Assembly: GCA_010279815.1 (NCBI GenBank)
Contig: QEOQ01000316.1
Coordinates: 490,015 to 554,014 of the forward strand
Reading direction: 5' to 3'
Length of the DNA: 64,000 nucleotides
DNA from: Brachionus plicatilis
Lineage: Eukaryota > Rotifera > Eurotatoria > Ploima > Brachionidae
Shown: piece by piece, positions 10,523 to 21,190 of the stretch
Layout: every line of letters starts with the position of its first letter
Position numbering within the stretch: the first letter of the stretch is position 1
The notes under the pieces: model-generated
Seen by the model: the letters and a program-made list of their open reading frames with translations, nothing else
Told to the model about the DNA's origin: nothing
The model's database searches: none
Position numbers and translations under genes: made by a program

Positions 10523-11437
10523 TTAATTATTTTTAATAGTTTGAGAAATCCAACTAACAAAAGCACTTGTTCTAGTATACACGCCGCCATCTCCACATCC
10601 ATACCCCCAACTTGTGATACCAACTAGATAATAAGCTACATGATGTTCATGTTCATGTTCATGCTCATGGTCGTGGTCGTGGTCGTGGTCGTGGTCATGT
10701 TCATGATCATGCCCTTCATAACTAACTACTAGAGGACCACCAGAATCACCTTGACAAGTATCCAGGTTCAAGTTGTAATCACCAGCACAAATAACAGTTG
10801 TCGTTTCAACACCATTGAATTTATCTTTGCATCTGGTATCATTAAGAATAGGTAATTGAACTTCCATTAAGTATCGTGACAATGCACCTCCTGAGAGAAT
10901 ACTTCCCCATCCAGTAGCTATTCCATCTTGATTTGTTAAATTATAAGATAAATCCGGTAAACAAACAGGCATAATGTATTTGCTAAAAATCAGTTTTTGA
11001 TCAAGTTTTATCAAAGCTATATCATTTTTATAGCCAAAATTGGAATAAGCTGGATGAACGATTATTTTTGAAGTAGATCTGACATCAGTGAATTTATCAT
11101 GAACAGTCAAATCATGGAGTCCAGCAGTTATTTTATAGTTAGTTGGATTTAGATTTGAATTTACACAATGTGCAGCAGTAATTATCCAAAGCGAATTGAT
11201 GATTGAGCCTCCGCATATAAATCTACCATTGTAGTTCAATGCTATCTGCCATGGCCAATCTCCCTTCAAGGACTCTTGACCACCGACTATTTTATGAGGA
11301 AAATATTCATGTTCCAATGGTCGTTCGCCACAGTGCAGCCAGTTTATTTCGGTGACATCATCGGTTTCAAGTTCATCTATGTGCCCATTTGAATAAATCA
11401 AAAGAACTGAAAAAATTAAGACTTTCGAAATCATCAT
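10523..11437 (-). CDS. Secreted trypsin-like serine protease with His-rich loop
   Basis: Single-exon, 304-residue S1-family protease. A signal peptide (about residues 1-18) precedes a short acidic propeptide with Cys36, probably disulphide-linked to Cys159. Activation cleavage is at HK-IVGG, making Ile50 the mature N-terminus. The catalytic triad is His90 (TAAHC), Asp139 (NDIAL) and Ser232 (GDSGGP). Asp226, six residues before Ser232, and the SWG...GVY glycines predict trypsin-like cleavage after Lys/Arg. The Cys75-91, 203-217 and 228-281 pairs are conserved. Unusually, residues 243-266, between the GGPLVV strand and the YLVGITSWG strand, are alternating His with Asp or Glu, encoded by imperfect 6-bp repeats (10640-10710). 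This could bind metal ions, which is inference. The substrate is unknown; digestion is the default expectation for such enzymes. Confidence 0.95.
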   Translation of the reverse strand: MMISKVLIFSVLLIYSNGHIDELETDDVTEINWLHCGERPLEHEYFPHKIVGGQESLKGDWPWQIALNYNGRFICGGSIINSLWIITAAHCVNSNLNPTNYKITAGLHDLTVHDKFTDVRSTSKIIVHPAYSNFGYKNDIALIKLDQKLIFSKYIMPVCLPDLSYNLTNQDGIATGWGSILSGGALSRYLMEVQLPILNDTRCKDKFNGVETTTVICAGDYNLNLDTCQGDSGGPLVVSYEGHDHEHDHDHDHDHDHEHEHEHEHHVAYYLVGITSWGYGCGDGGVYTRTSAFVSWISQTIKNN

Positions 11438-11891
11438 TTAAATTTTTTAATTTTTTTAATTTGAAAAAACTTAAATGTCAAGCTTAAATATGACTTTCTA
11501 AATGTGAATTCACGTTTTGTGGTCATGTTATATTTCACATTTAAAAAAAAATCTTAAATAAATATAAACGAAATTTATCTGATTTGATAAAATTAAAATA
11601 ATTGTAACATAAACTTTTTGAAAAAGAATTTTAAGCATTTTTTTTGTAACAAATGATCATTCATTAAGTCTTGAATTGTTAATACATATCTAATTAATTT
11701 TTTTTTATTAGTTAATAGTACAATAAACCTAGTGCATTCATTAAAAATACATCTTGATTTTTTGATTTTTTTTAATTTATTTTAAAAAAAGTGTACTCAA
11801 AAAATACCAAATTTTATTTTGAAAAAAAATTAAGAATAATTGATTTGGTCACTTGATAACACTTCAAAATATATTTAAATTCAACTTTTTT
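11438..11891. other. AT-rich upstream region of the protease gene
   Basis: No coding sequence. It should contain the protease promoter, reading leftwards, but no element can be assigned with confidence. Confidence 0.4.
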
Positions 11892-12264
11892 GGTTTTGGG
11901 AATTTCAAAAACAAATTGAACAAGAATTCTTCATTTTTTAATAAATTAAAATTAAAGTTAATAAAAAATATTAGAAAAAATACTGCAATATAGTGCAACA
12001 TACTTTGTTGCATCTTTTTTACCTAAAATAAAATTTTCATTTTCTTTATTTTTTAAGAAATCAAACCAATAATCTATTTATATCTTATTGATTCGTTTTT
12101 TTTGTCATTTTTTACATGAGAAAAATTATTTTAGGTAAAAAAGGTGCAAGAAGGTATGTTGCACCATTGCAGTATTTTTTTCTAATATTTTTTATTAAAT
12201 TTAATTTTAATTTGTTAAAAAATGAAGAATTTTTGTTTAATTTGTTTTCGAAATTCACAATACC
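11892..12264. mobile_element. Inverted-repeat element, GGTTTTG family
   Basis: Arms of about 150 bp (11892-12050 and 12117-12264) are inverted copies. The left end GGTTTTGGGAATTTC matches the reverse complement of the right end, GGTATTGTGAATTTCG. Interior blocks tgcaacatactttgttgca and tatgttgcaccattgcag match the elements at 23999 and 56819. Flanks actttttt and actttctt are similar over 8 bp. Non-coding; it belongs to the same MULE-like family. Confidence 0.6.
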
Positions 12265-14249
12265 ACTTTCTTTGGAATATTTAATCTTTTATAAGACAAT
12301 TGATTCCAAAATTTTTTCGTTAAGTTAATATCAAATGATCATTTGAATTTGTTAGCAGAGATTTTTTTAACTTTTTTTTTAGGTAAAATAATCAATAGTT
12401 GTTTTTAAAAAATTTTTGTTAGAAATCAAAGTTTTAAATTGAGCAAATTTACAGCAATCATTCATTTTTTCTCATAAAAGTTCAATTAATTTTTCCTTAT
12501 TTTTATAAATTAAATAATTTGCTTGAAATATAATTTTTAAATATATCGATTTAAAGATTGAATTCAAAATTTAAATAAATGTAAAAGATCATAAGAAATA
12601 TGAAATAAATGGTTGTTGTAATTTACCGAAAATCTTAAAGCTTTGAACATTTTTAAATAATAAAAGATTAAATTTGCTTAAAATTTTGGAACAGGATTTT
12701 TTTTCAACATAGTAATTTAAGTAAATACAAAATAAATAAGAATATAGAATTATTATGATAAAAAATATCAACACTAAATACGAGAAAGAAAAAATGTGAA
12801 TTCACAATTTTAAAAATTTTATAATTTTCTAATCTTTTCTTGGTGTGTTTTCCATATCGAGAACAAAATGCGTAAAAAAAATAAGCCATTTTAAAAAAAA
12901 ATTTTTATTTTATCAAATCTGTGTGTCAATTTCTCATGAGATGATTTCCAATTTTGCTTGTTTTTAAAATTAATGATTGATGTGAATCCAAAAATTATCA
13001 TAAAATGTGATTTCACATTTAAAATTTAAAATTTAAATTTTGAAATCTTAAATAAAGCGATTATAATTTTATAATCAAATATTTTTTAAACTCTGTTCTG
13101 ATTTAAGATTAAAATATTATATTAATGTAATTTTCAAATATTTTGATTTTTTGAGTTAGATTTCAATTTTGTTTAATCCACAGTTTTCTTTATATATCTT
13201 GGAAAAAGTTATTCTTTAATTAAATTTTTTTTTATTAATTAATTTAATTATCTGAGGATATATTTCTGGAATCTTAAAAGTATATTTTGTCTCCGTTTAT
13301 ATTTGTTAAAAAATAAAATTAGAAGCAAATAATGATAAATTTAAGTTTGTTTTTTGTGTCTTAAATTTGTGTATTAAATGCTTTCAACTAAAAGAACTAA
13401 ATTTTAAATGAGATTAACTAAAATAATATTTAAATAACAAAATTATGTTTACCTCTTTAATTAAATAGTTCAAGGCTAACTTACTGTTTTAAGAAGAAGA
13501 CATTTTCTTAAGATTAATTTGCCTGTGAATTAGAAATTGTCTTTTGATAAATTTGCTTAAGGAATATATGAATTTGATTTATATAATATTTTCTTTGATA
13601 TTACATTAAAAAATATTTAAATCAATGATTCCCATTTTATTTTCTTATAATCAACTATATTTAAAAAAAATTATTTTTTAATTTCCGTGGAAATTCAGAT
13701 ACAATTAAAAAAAAATAGAATTTTATTTATTAAAACGAGATTCTAAAGAACAAATAACTGAGAAAAAATAAAATTAAATATTTTTTATCAAAATCATCTA
13801 AATAATATTATTTTGTATTAAAATTCTTGAAATTAATCATTTTTACTTGAAGAAATTTCCAATATCCTCTCGAATTGAAAGCTTCAACTCATCACTTATT
13901 GTTTCATCATTAAATTTTTTTAAATAAAATTTGACAATAAATTTTTACAATTAATTTTTCAGCTAGATAAAATTTAAAAAGCTTGATTAAAATTCAATCT
14001 TTCCAATTTATTTTTATCTAACTATGAAATCAAAGATTTTTGATTAAAAAGATCTTAAAGTCAAAGAAGTTTCATAAATTAATTATTTTCACAACGAATT
14101 TTAATCAAACTTTTTTAAAATTTTATCAACTGTTATCTTTTATCATTTGATTTTGTCTGATCAACGGATTGCATGTTGAGTTGACGATGATTGTAATCAA
14201 GTTTTGTTTATTTTGTTTAACTTTTCTTATTAATTTACTTATTTGGTTA
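12265..14249. other. AT-rich intergenic DNA, nothing recognised
   Basis: About 2 kb of A/T-rich sequence. Short frames at 12589-12889 are low-complexity. No repeat end, RNA gene or coding exon could be identified. Confidence 0.5.
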
Positions 14250-14335
14250 TCTGTACGGAGCTTGAGCTCCCTCAGAATTAAAAATAAAGTTAAATAAAAT
14301 AAAATAAAAAAGTAAATTAAGTAAGACAAAAAAAA
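14250..14335 (-). mobile_element. LINE 3' end, conserved hairpin plus A-rich tail
   Basis: On the minus strand a T-rich tract is followed by TTCTGAGGGAGC-TCAA-GCTCCGTACAGA and then ATAACCAAATAAG. The inner stem GGAGC/GCTCC and outer stem TCTG/CAGA can fold. The same block precedes A-rich tails at 15668, 16075 and 37921, and the last of these lies downstream of a recognisable reverse transcriptase C-terminus. This is a 5'-truncated LINE end. Confidence 0.65.
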
Positions 14336-15421
14336 AAGGATAACAATAAAGTAAAAAGGATTAAAATTACGAAATTAAATGAAAGATATGTAGGTATAAA
14401 TATGCTGACCTTTATTTATTTTAGAAAAAAGTATAAAAAGTACAAAAAGGAGAAAGGTCAAATAAAATAAAATTTAGATAAAGTACAAAAAGTAAAAAAG
14501 TTTGAGCAAAAAAAAAAATTGGTCTTCAATTATATTATTTATCAAAAAATATCATCTTATATAAATTTGGAGAATTTCAGAGCATTCAAATATTAAAAAT
14601 TAAATGACATAGCTTTTATGAGCGCAATCAGAATGGTTGCAATATTTACTACTTCTTAAACTTTTTTAATATTTTTTAATCTGTCCATGGGACAAAAAAA
14701 GTAATAATAATAATTATTACTTAAATTATTAAAATGATAATTTGATAGCATCTTTAAAGTATTTTTTTTGAAATTCGATATAATTTTATTACCGAAATTT
14801 TATAAAATTAAACAGACATTTTGTTAAGAAATTGTTCCGAATTAGACAAAATAATCTAAAAAAAGATGATATTTTATGGATTCTACCAATGCTGTTCTAA
14901 AGTCAAAAAGATCTACAGTCAGGTCAAGCGGCTTGAAACCATATTTTTGAAGAAAAGTAATTTGAATTGTATAATAAAAGTTTGTAATAATTTTACTTTA
15001 AGAAAAAAAGTATAAAAACTGAAATATTATATAAAGTCAAGTCTTTGAAAAAAAATAAAGAAAAATTAAAATTAAAAAAATTAATTTAGTTGACTATGAA
15101 AAAAATATAAAACGACTAAATTTTGACTTAGCCAATTTTGATTCTTCAAAACATCTGTAAAAATTATTTTAACTACTTTAACACAATATTGCTTCAAAAG
15201 ATATCCTTTATAATTCAATGAAAAGCCCTCATTAAACTTATCCACTAATTTAATATAAATAAGAACAAAATCAATTCAAATATACATTTTTGTGATAAAA
15301 CCAATAAAATTGTGATTTTTTTGAAACAAATTTTAAATCTTTTTCAAATCTTTACTCAAACACTTATTTTTGTCTTTTTTATCTTTATACTTATTTTTAT
15401 TTTTTTAATTTTTTTTTACAT
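14336..15421. other. AT-rich intergenic DNA, nothing recognised
   Basis: Low-complexity A/T sequence with no supportable gene and no transposon end that I can define. Confidence 0.45.
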
Positions 15422-15450
15422 CGCCTTAAAGGCGTTCATTGAAATAAATA
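15422..15450 (+). mobile_element. Putative LINE 3' tail: hairpin CGCCTT/AAGGCG
   Basis: CGCCTT-A-AAGGCG forms a 6-bp perfect stem and is followed after 6 nt by GAAATAAATAGA. The layout (T-rich tract, short GC hairpin, GAAATAAATA tail) parallels the LINE ends nearby but has a different stem sequence. The assignment rests on this analogy only. Confidence 0.4.
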
Positions 15451-15667
15451 GAGAAAATTTATTGTGAATATAACAAGTTTGAGGTTAATTGAAATTTTAA
15501 ACCTATATTGGAATAAATTGATTTAAATTGATTAGGAATGACATTGAATTTATACTCAATAGTTTATTTTAGGCCTAAACCTTTTTATCAATAATTTAAC
15601 TTCACATGTATTTACTTATATCAATAAAACGCCCCAAAAAAAATTAAATTTTTATTTTATATTTTAT

Positions 15668-15715
15668 TTTGAATGAGCTTTAGCTCGGTACAGATAAACA
15701 AATAAAAACATTGCT
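15668..15715 (+). mobile_element. LINE 3' end, conserved hairpin
   Basis: The block TTTGAATGAGC-TTTA-GCTCGGTACAGA is followed by TAAACAAATAAAAACA. It is the same hairpin as at 16075 and 37921, with a T-rich upstream tract. 5'-truncated; no ORF. Confidence 0.6.
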
Positions 15716-16074
15716 TTTATTTTATTTTTTTTTTATTTTTTATTTTATATTATTTAACTTTTTAATTAAATTGTTCAATTTGTAATAAGAAAAAATTAAT
15801 TTTTAAATAGAGATGAATTCATTTATTTTGTATCAATTCTATTAATTATGTCTATATTTATTTAATAAATTGCATTACGTTTAAATTAGACATTGTCTAA
15901 ATAAATTTGTTACTTTTTATTTGTAATTTTTATTAAATTTGTTAAAAAAAAAAAAAAAAATTCAATATTTTAATATTTCTCTACTTTTTAACTTATAATA
16001 TTTTCACTTTATTTTTTTCTTATTTTTTATTTTTATTTCATTTTATTTAACTTTATTTTAATTTTTTTTTATAA

Positions 16075-16135
16075 TCTGAAGGAGCTTTAGCTCGGTACAG
16101 ATATACAAATAAATAAATAAAAATAATAAAATTAA
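16075..16135 (+). mobile_element. LINE 3' end, conserved hairpin with (AAAT)n tail
   Basis: The block TCTGAAGGAGC-TTTA-GCTCGGTACAGA (16075-16101) is followed by TATACAAATAAATAAATAAA. The inner stem is GAGC/GCTC with a TTTA loop and the outer stem is TCTG/CAGA. It is preceded by a T-rich tract with tttatttaactttatttt, shared with the 14250 copy. Confidence 0.68.
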
Positions 16136-16230
16136 ATTTGCCATTGAAAAATATTAAGAGTCTTAAATGAAATGACTTTTAAAATTCCACAGGGTCATTC
16201 GTAATATTAGAAAAAGCTTTGTAATTTTTT

Positions 16231-16266
16231 TCAGTGAGACTGAAATAAATAAATAAAAAATAAAAG
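16231..16266 (+). mobile_element. Putative LINE 3' tail: hairpin TCAGT/ACTGA
   Basis: TCAGT-GAG-ACTGA is followed directly by AATAAATAAATAAAAAATAA. It has the same architecture as the other tails, with a third, unrelated stem. No ORF upstream. Confidence 0.42.
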
Positions 16267-16368
16267 AAAAACTTGTTGTTTTAAAATTTATTTTAAGATA
16301 AAGACTAAAAATCGAATAAAGTTTTTATATGATGACGTGGAATCTTAAAATTTAAGATATATTTGCAT

Positions 16369-16680
16369 TTAATTAATTGAGTAAAAATTTTGTTTTTTCT
16401 CTAAAGAATAAACGATATTTATAGACCCGATTGTGAACAAAATTTTTGCCAAATAATCAATTAAAATTAAGCAAATAAACAAAATTCGGCTTTCAATGCT
16501 AGATTCATCATTTTTAGGCGAGTTTTTCACTCCATTCAACTTATTAACAACTATTAGAAGTAAAATTAAAAAAAACAAACGTGATCCAAAACCAACAAGA
16601 AAAAAAATTAGACTCAAACATAGAAGAAAAATAAAAAAATTTATTTTCAACTGAATCACTTTTGTTGGATAGATTTTCAT
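16369..16680 (-). CDS. Doubtful hydrophobic ORF overlapping the SSR1 stop codon
   Basis: A 103-codon frame whose ATG overlaps the SSR1 stop as ATGA (16680-16677). It encodes three strongly hydrophobic stretches separated by a short polar loop (about residues 50-62). I recognise no family. T-rich sequence read on this strand naturally yields Phe/Leu/Ile codons, and a frame of this length is roughly what chance allows in such DNA, so it is probably the SSR1 3' UTR. Confidence 0.15.
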   Translation of the reverse strand: MKIYPTKVIQLKINFFIFLLCLSLIFFLVGFGSRLFFLILLLIVVNKLNGVKNSPKNDESSIESRILFICLILIDYLAKILFTIGSINIVYSLEKKQNFYSIN

Positions 16681-17556
16681 TCTTTTGATTTTGGTGCTTG
16701 TCTCCCGCGCTGTCTTGGCGAAGTTTTTGGTGAATTGCTCTGAGTTTCCACATGATGTTTGGGTATCCAGTCCATGTCGACTTCATTTGATGATGTCGCT
16801 TGAGCGGCATAGCTTTTTGGCTTGCTGGACCGGCCCTTTTTGGTGACCGAAGAAAGCATCTGTTTGCCCAAAAGACCCAAGAGAGCCAGAATAGCGGCAA
16901 GAAAAACATATAGAAAAAATGTTTCTCCATCGAAGCCCTCATCGGGCTCGGAAATGCTCACTGTTTCATTAAAGACAGTGTTCACAAATTCTCTGCCTTC
17001 GCCATTTTTGTATCTAAGGTTGACGGTCAGACCGAATTGGCGCGCTGAAAATGTCTCACTGGGAGTGAACATGTATTCAAAGGTAGCCTCGCGGTCACCG
17101 TCGACAACCTTGTTGTATCGGAAGGAGGAAAAGTTTTGAATGTGATAGGAAAAGTCTTGTGGATATCTGAAGGAAGCGTCAATGCCTTCTACCAAGAATG
17201 CGCTTGTTGCATTGTTGTGAAATCCGACCAAAAGCTTGACCAAGCGTCCTGCTGGCAAATCTGTTCCTTCAGCTGGTTCCACAAACAAAAAGTTTGTTTT
17301 GACATCAGGTGAAGATAGATCCAAATCTTCACCAGTCTCTTCTTCGCTCTTTTTAGAAAAAAATCAAAATTTTGTCCAAAAAATATGTGGATTTGTTTAC
17401 TTCTGCTACGCTGGGGTTCTCGGCTTCTTCATTGATTACAGCGTCTTCCTCTGCATCATCTTCGACAGCGTCTTCAGCCCTTACAATCACTGGCGCAAAT
17501 AGAAGCGTGAATGAAAATGAGGCAATCAAGAAAAAAGTCAAACTAAAAATTTTCAT
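16677..17556 (-). CDS. SSR1: Translocon-associated protein alpha (TRAP-alpha), two exons
   Basis: Subunit of the TRAP complex beside the Sec61 channel in the ER membrane, assisting protein translocation. The coding sequence is complement(join(16677..17348,17401..17556)), 275 residues, close to the vertebrate 286. Exon 1 encodes a signal peptide (MKIFSLTFFLIASFSFTLLF) and an acidic lumenal segment; the 52-nt intron (GTAAAC...AAAAAG) falls in that segment. Exon 2 carries family hallmarks: LVGFHNN, DASFRYPQDFSYHIQNFSS, ATFEYMFTPSE, VFNETVSI and DGETFFLYVFLAAILALLG (transmembrane). A basic cytosolic tail with DMDWIPK follows. Asn-X-Ser/Thr sites lie in the lumenal domain. An acceptor-like TTTAG ends 2 nt before the ATG. 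Confidence 0.96.
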
Positions 17557-18041
17557 TTCTAAATTTTTTTCAAAAATCTTTTAATTATGATTATTTGGAA
17601 AAATGGTTTTTTTTTTAAAGCTACTAAAAGTTGTATTCGTGGTATTATTTCGACTATAAATGAACATTTGTCAAGTTTTTTGACATTGACTCTGAAGCAA
17701 AATTTTGATAAAATTTAAATAAAGCTACACGTATTTGCTTATATTTTTGAAAACTGTGTATTTTAAAATTTTTAATACATACTTATAGATAGAGGGTTGA
17801 TTCTGTAGTTGTCTTTTAGATTAACTAGCAAAATTTTGTTTAGATTAACGTTGGACTCTTCAGTTTGGTGTATTTTTTATTTTAATTTAACAATTTTAAA
17901 AATTTTATTTATCAAGTTCAAGTTCAAGGTAAATCAAAATGCCAAGGTTCAAGGTAAGTGCCACTGTTTTGTATCAGACTGATTAACTCATCATTTATTC
18001 AAGATAAAATAAAATTTAAAGATAAAACAAATTATTCAAAA
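17557..18041. other. Spacer upstream of SSR1
   Basis: AT-rich, with short ttcaag repeats near 17915-17960 and no coding frame. It is expected to hold the SSR1 promoter, which I cannot locate. Confidence 0.4.
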
Positions 18042-18305
18042 TTATTCAAAATAAACTTTAAGATTTAAATTTGGTTTAATAAATAGTTTTGTTGCTTCAT
18101 TAAATATTAAGTTGATGTTGTTAAATAAAGACAACTTAAAAGTACTGAATTTCAGTACCAGTCTGTCAATTATGAATTTGTTCGCCATTTTTGAATAAAC
18201 ATAACCAAATGTAATTTCACCACTTTTTGTTTTAGATCTTGGAACCATTAAATCATTCTTATTTCTTAAGTCGTATTGAATCATTCGAGATTCATCTGTA
18301 ACCAT
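18042..18305 (-). pseudogene. LINE reverse transcriptase C-terminal remnant
   Basis: An 87-codon frame reading IQYDLRNKNDLMVPRSKTKS...TFGYVYSKMANKF...FKLSLFNNINLIF. The pattern [YN]LR...L.VPR.RT..G...F......N and a final FK..L.N matches the region after the RT domain in jockey/CR1-type non-LTR elements. The upstream RT core is absent, so this is a 5'-truncated or eroded copy. The first Met is not a real start. Confidence 0.5.
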
Positions 18306-18393
18306 TTGTTCTTTTAATTGAGCTGGTGAGTTTGCATAGTTAATGATCTTGTAATAGAAAGTCAGTATTCTCTCAAGAGCTCGATGCTGAAAC

Positions 18394-19205
18394 CAGAGTT
18401 GTTTAAAAGTCCCAAAAAAAGTCCGAACTTTTTTTTAAAATTTGCTAGATCGGCAAATTGAAGTTTGAGATCAGGATCAAAAGATCAAAATATTTATTGT
18501 AATATTTTTTTTAATAATAGAGAAAAAATAAATTTTTTCCAAAGCAATTACTTGACATGTCATGTCAAGTTTATTTTAAAATTTAAAATTTTAAAATGTC
18601 CTTCTTTATTGAACATTAATAGGTTTAAATATTTTAATTGATTTTAATGAAAACTTAATTTTAAAGACAAAAAAATTAACTGTTTTAAAATTTGAAATTT
18701 ATAAGAGTAGAAAAATAAAATTATTTCAGCTTGAATGAATCGATATAAAAGTTATAGATTTGAATTTGTGAATTAACTTAACCTGAATTATTTAAATTAT
18801 TGTCTGTTTTTGTTAAATAAATTTGAGATCAATAATTTTGATGTTAATTTGATAATGAACCATTATTAGACATAACATGTCTAGTAATGTTTAGTATTTA
18901 TTTCTTAAAAATTATTAAAATCACTAGATTAATTAAGTTTTAAAATTTTAAATGATCGTTTTGATCTTAAAATTTGATCTGAAACTTCAATTTGCCGCTA
19001 GATCAGGGTTTATATCAAAAATTTTTTATTCTTTTGTCTAATGCATATGGATTTGCCATATTCCAAAATTTTCTTAAAATTTTAGCTTAAAATTCTTCTT
19101 CAGTATTCAAAATTTTAGGGCCCTGACTTGGACTTTTGAAAAAAATTTAAAAAAAAATTCCGAACTATGACTTGACTCGAGACTTGTGACTTTTAAACAA
19201 CTTTG
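18394..19205. mobile_element. hAT-like MITE interrupted by a second MITE
   Basis: Ends CAGAGTTGTTTAAAAGTC (left) and reverse complement CAAAGTTGTTTAAAAGTC (right). The flanks gctgaaac (18386-18393) and actgaaac (19206-19213) make an 8-bp duplication with one mismatch. Without its insertion the backbone is about 259 bp and matches the 4791-5095 element in reverse orientation. The insertion at 18452-18996 has its own perfect 8-bp duplication. Confidence 0.75.
18452..18996. mobile_element. 545-bp MITE, GGCAAATTGAAG family
   Basis: TIRs GGCAAATTGAAGTTTGAGAT and, at the right end, ATCTGAAACTTCAATTTGCC. A perfect 8-bp target-site duplication gctagatc lies at 18444-18451 and 18997-19004. The undisturbed target sequence (tttgctagatcgggctt) can be read in the related hAT-like fragment near 28970, which confirms the insertion. 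The interior is AT-rich, with the palindrome cttgacatgtcatgtcaag and no coding capacity. The other two copies are at 41709-42806 and 41836-42383. Confidence 0.82.
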
Positions 19206-19213
19206 ACTGAAAC

Positions 19214-21190
19214 GCAAAAATCAAATCAAAGAGTATACTTCTCCAAAAAATTATTTAAATCTTTGAAGTCACAACTATTCGCTCTAATTTTTAACAATTT
19301 AAATAAAAATTAAAAAAAACACAGTTGGCTAACCTTTGTATGACTTCTTGTGTAAAATGAAAAAAAAAGGGTGAAGGCATAATCAAAATAAAGTAAAATA
19401 AAAGTTTTGAAAAATTGAATTTTTACAGAGGTACAAAGTTAGAACAGTCTTTTTATCGAAAAAAAATTTGGATTTACAGTAAAACATGCCTCAGAGACCA
19501 ACTTCATAAAGTTTAGTTTGCTGTCAATGGTAAAACCTATGGTAAAACCTAATAATTTAAACCCTCTAACAACTGAAATTTTTAAACCATTAAAGTAAAA
19601 AAGTCCGGAAGTTTTTTAGTGAAAACCATAAAGAAAGTTTAATTCCAACTTATGTCAACTTTGTAGAAGGTTGATGAAAAAAGAAAAATGGTGTATCCTA
19701 ATACCTAATTTATCTGGATTTTTAGATATTTCGGCTTTTTTTTATATTCAGCAAAATGAGATATTAAATACGGAAATTCCTCCTTTAAAAGTTTATAAAA
19801 CAATTTATTAAAATTATTTATTTTCGAATTTAAAGCAATATTTCAAAGAAATGACAAGACTTTGACTTAAAAAAGAAAAAATTTAAAAACCAATACTAGT
19901 GGTAAGGTTTACTTCCTCAGTTAAAATTACCTTGGAATCTATTTTTCTTTTAAAATTAAAAAAAAAAGCAATTGAATTAAAAAAGTTTTTATATTGAATT
20001 TGAACAAAATTTATTGATAATAAAAATTAATTGATTTTAGATAATTTATAAAAATAACAAGGATGAAAAAATTTTTAGTTATATTAAAATAATTATCTAA
20101 TGTTTTAATAAAATTTGTCCAATTTTTTTTTTAGCACTGAACTTAAATCGAAATAATCAAAAGTACAGATCTTAACTGAGAAATTTAAAATGATTATAAA
20201 TTTCGATGATGAGGCATTGCATCATCCGTTTTTGGAGGTGTCACAGCATTATACAGTATGTTGCAAAAATTTAGAAATTATTTATTTTATTTATCTAAAA
20301 TTATTTATTTATTGAATTTGTTGAAAAATTGAGTGTTTAAGAAAAAAATTAAAAACACTAATTTGTAGTTTTTTTTTCTACAATTTGATATATCACACTC
20401 GGCTTAAATATTTATGATCAAATAAAAAAACTTACTATAAAAATTAAAATATAAAAGTCGGTTTAAAAATAACAAATAAAAATTAATTCAAAATTTTTAA
20501 AATCTATTATATTTTGTAAAAATTGCTTTTTTTAAATTTTTTTGCTTTATAATCAAAGTTTTTTTACGTAAATTGTCGAAAAAATAAAACTAAAAATTAA
20601 ATTTTAAATTAAATTAAGTTTTATTTTGACATTTATCGATTTATGCATTTTTATGCATTATAACGTATATTTAAAACATCAGAAAAAAAATCATTTTAAA
20701 GTCCTTTCAAAGTAAAGTCAGACTTAAAAATTTTGAAGTCAAGTCTTTTGACTTGACTTGAAATTCATTTTCTGAAAAAAGTCATTTCAAAAACTTTGAA
20801 ATAAAAATGGCCGCCTTATCAGCTAGATGGAACGGCAAAAAATTCATGTGGCCGCCTTAATAACTACATGGAACGGCAAAAGACTTATTTTTAAAAAATA
20901 ATTTTTCAAGTCAAGTCAAAAGACTTTTTAAAAAAATTATGACTTTTAAACTACTCTGGTACATTTGCAGAATTTTTCGCAAAAGTACTAATTGTTTCCA
21001 GAAAATACTCATCTAAAATCGTTATATTACGTAAAGTTACGCACTTTTTGTTAAAAAGAGGAATTTTTACCTAAAATTATCAATTATTAATCAAGGAAAG
21101 TCAGATTTTAGCATCACTGTAAGCATTTAGAATATTTTTTGTTACAACCAAATCTCTAGCGATAAGATATTAAAAACATGTGTGTAAAAG
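19214..21190. other. AT-rich intergenic DNA with repeat fragments
   Basis: No gene can be supported. At 20190-20258 a short ATG-led frame (MIINFDDEALHHPFLEVSQHYT, split by nothing visible upstream) ends at a GTATGT donor-like site after an acceptor-like tract at about 20130, and might be a stray exon. At 20680-20958 lies an AAGTC-rich fragment. Confidence 0.4.
20680..20958. mobile_element. hAT-like fragment with 33-bp internal duplication
   Basis: The right end GACTTTTAAACTACTCTG matches the hAT-like MITE family; the left end is not convincing. Inside are AAGTC/GACTT inverted clusters and two copies of a 33-bp GC-richer unit (20808-20840 and 20849-20881), each containing ggccgcctta and atggaacggcaaaa. 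Non-coding. Confidence 0.45.

Noticed and set aside
12116..12328. 70-codon ORF
   Set aside because: Lies across the right arm of the inverted-repeat element 11892-12264.
14126..14329. 67-codon minus-strand ORF
   Set aside because: Covers the LINE 3' hairpin and A-rich tail; non-coding.
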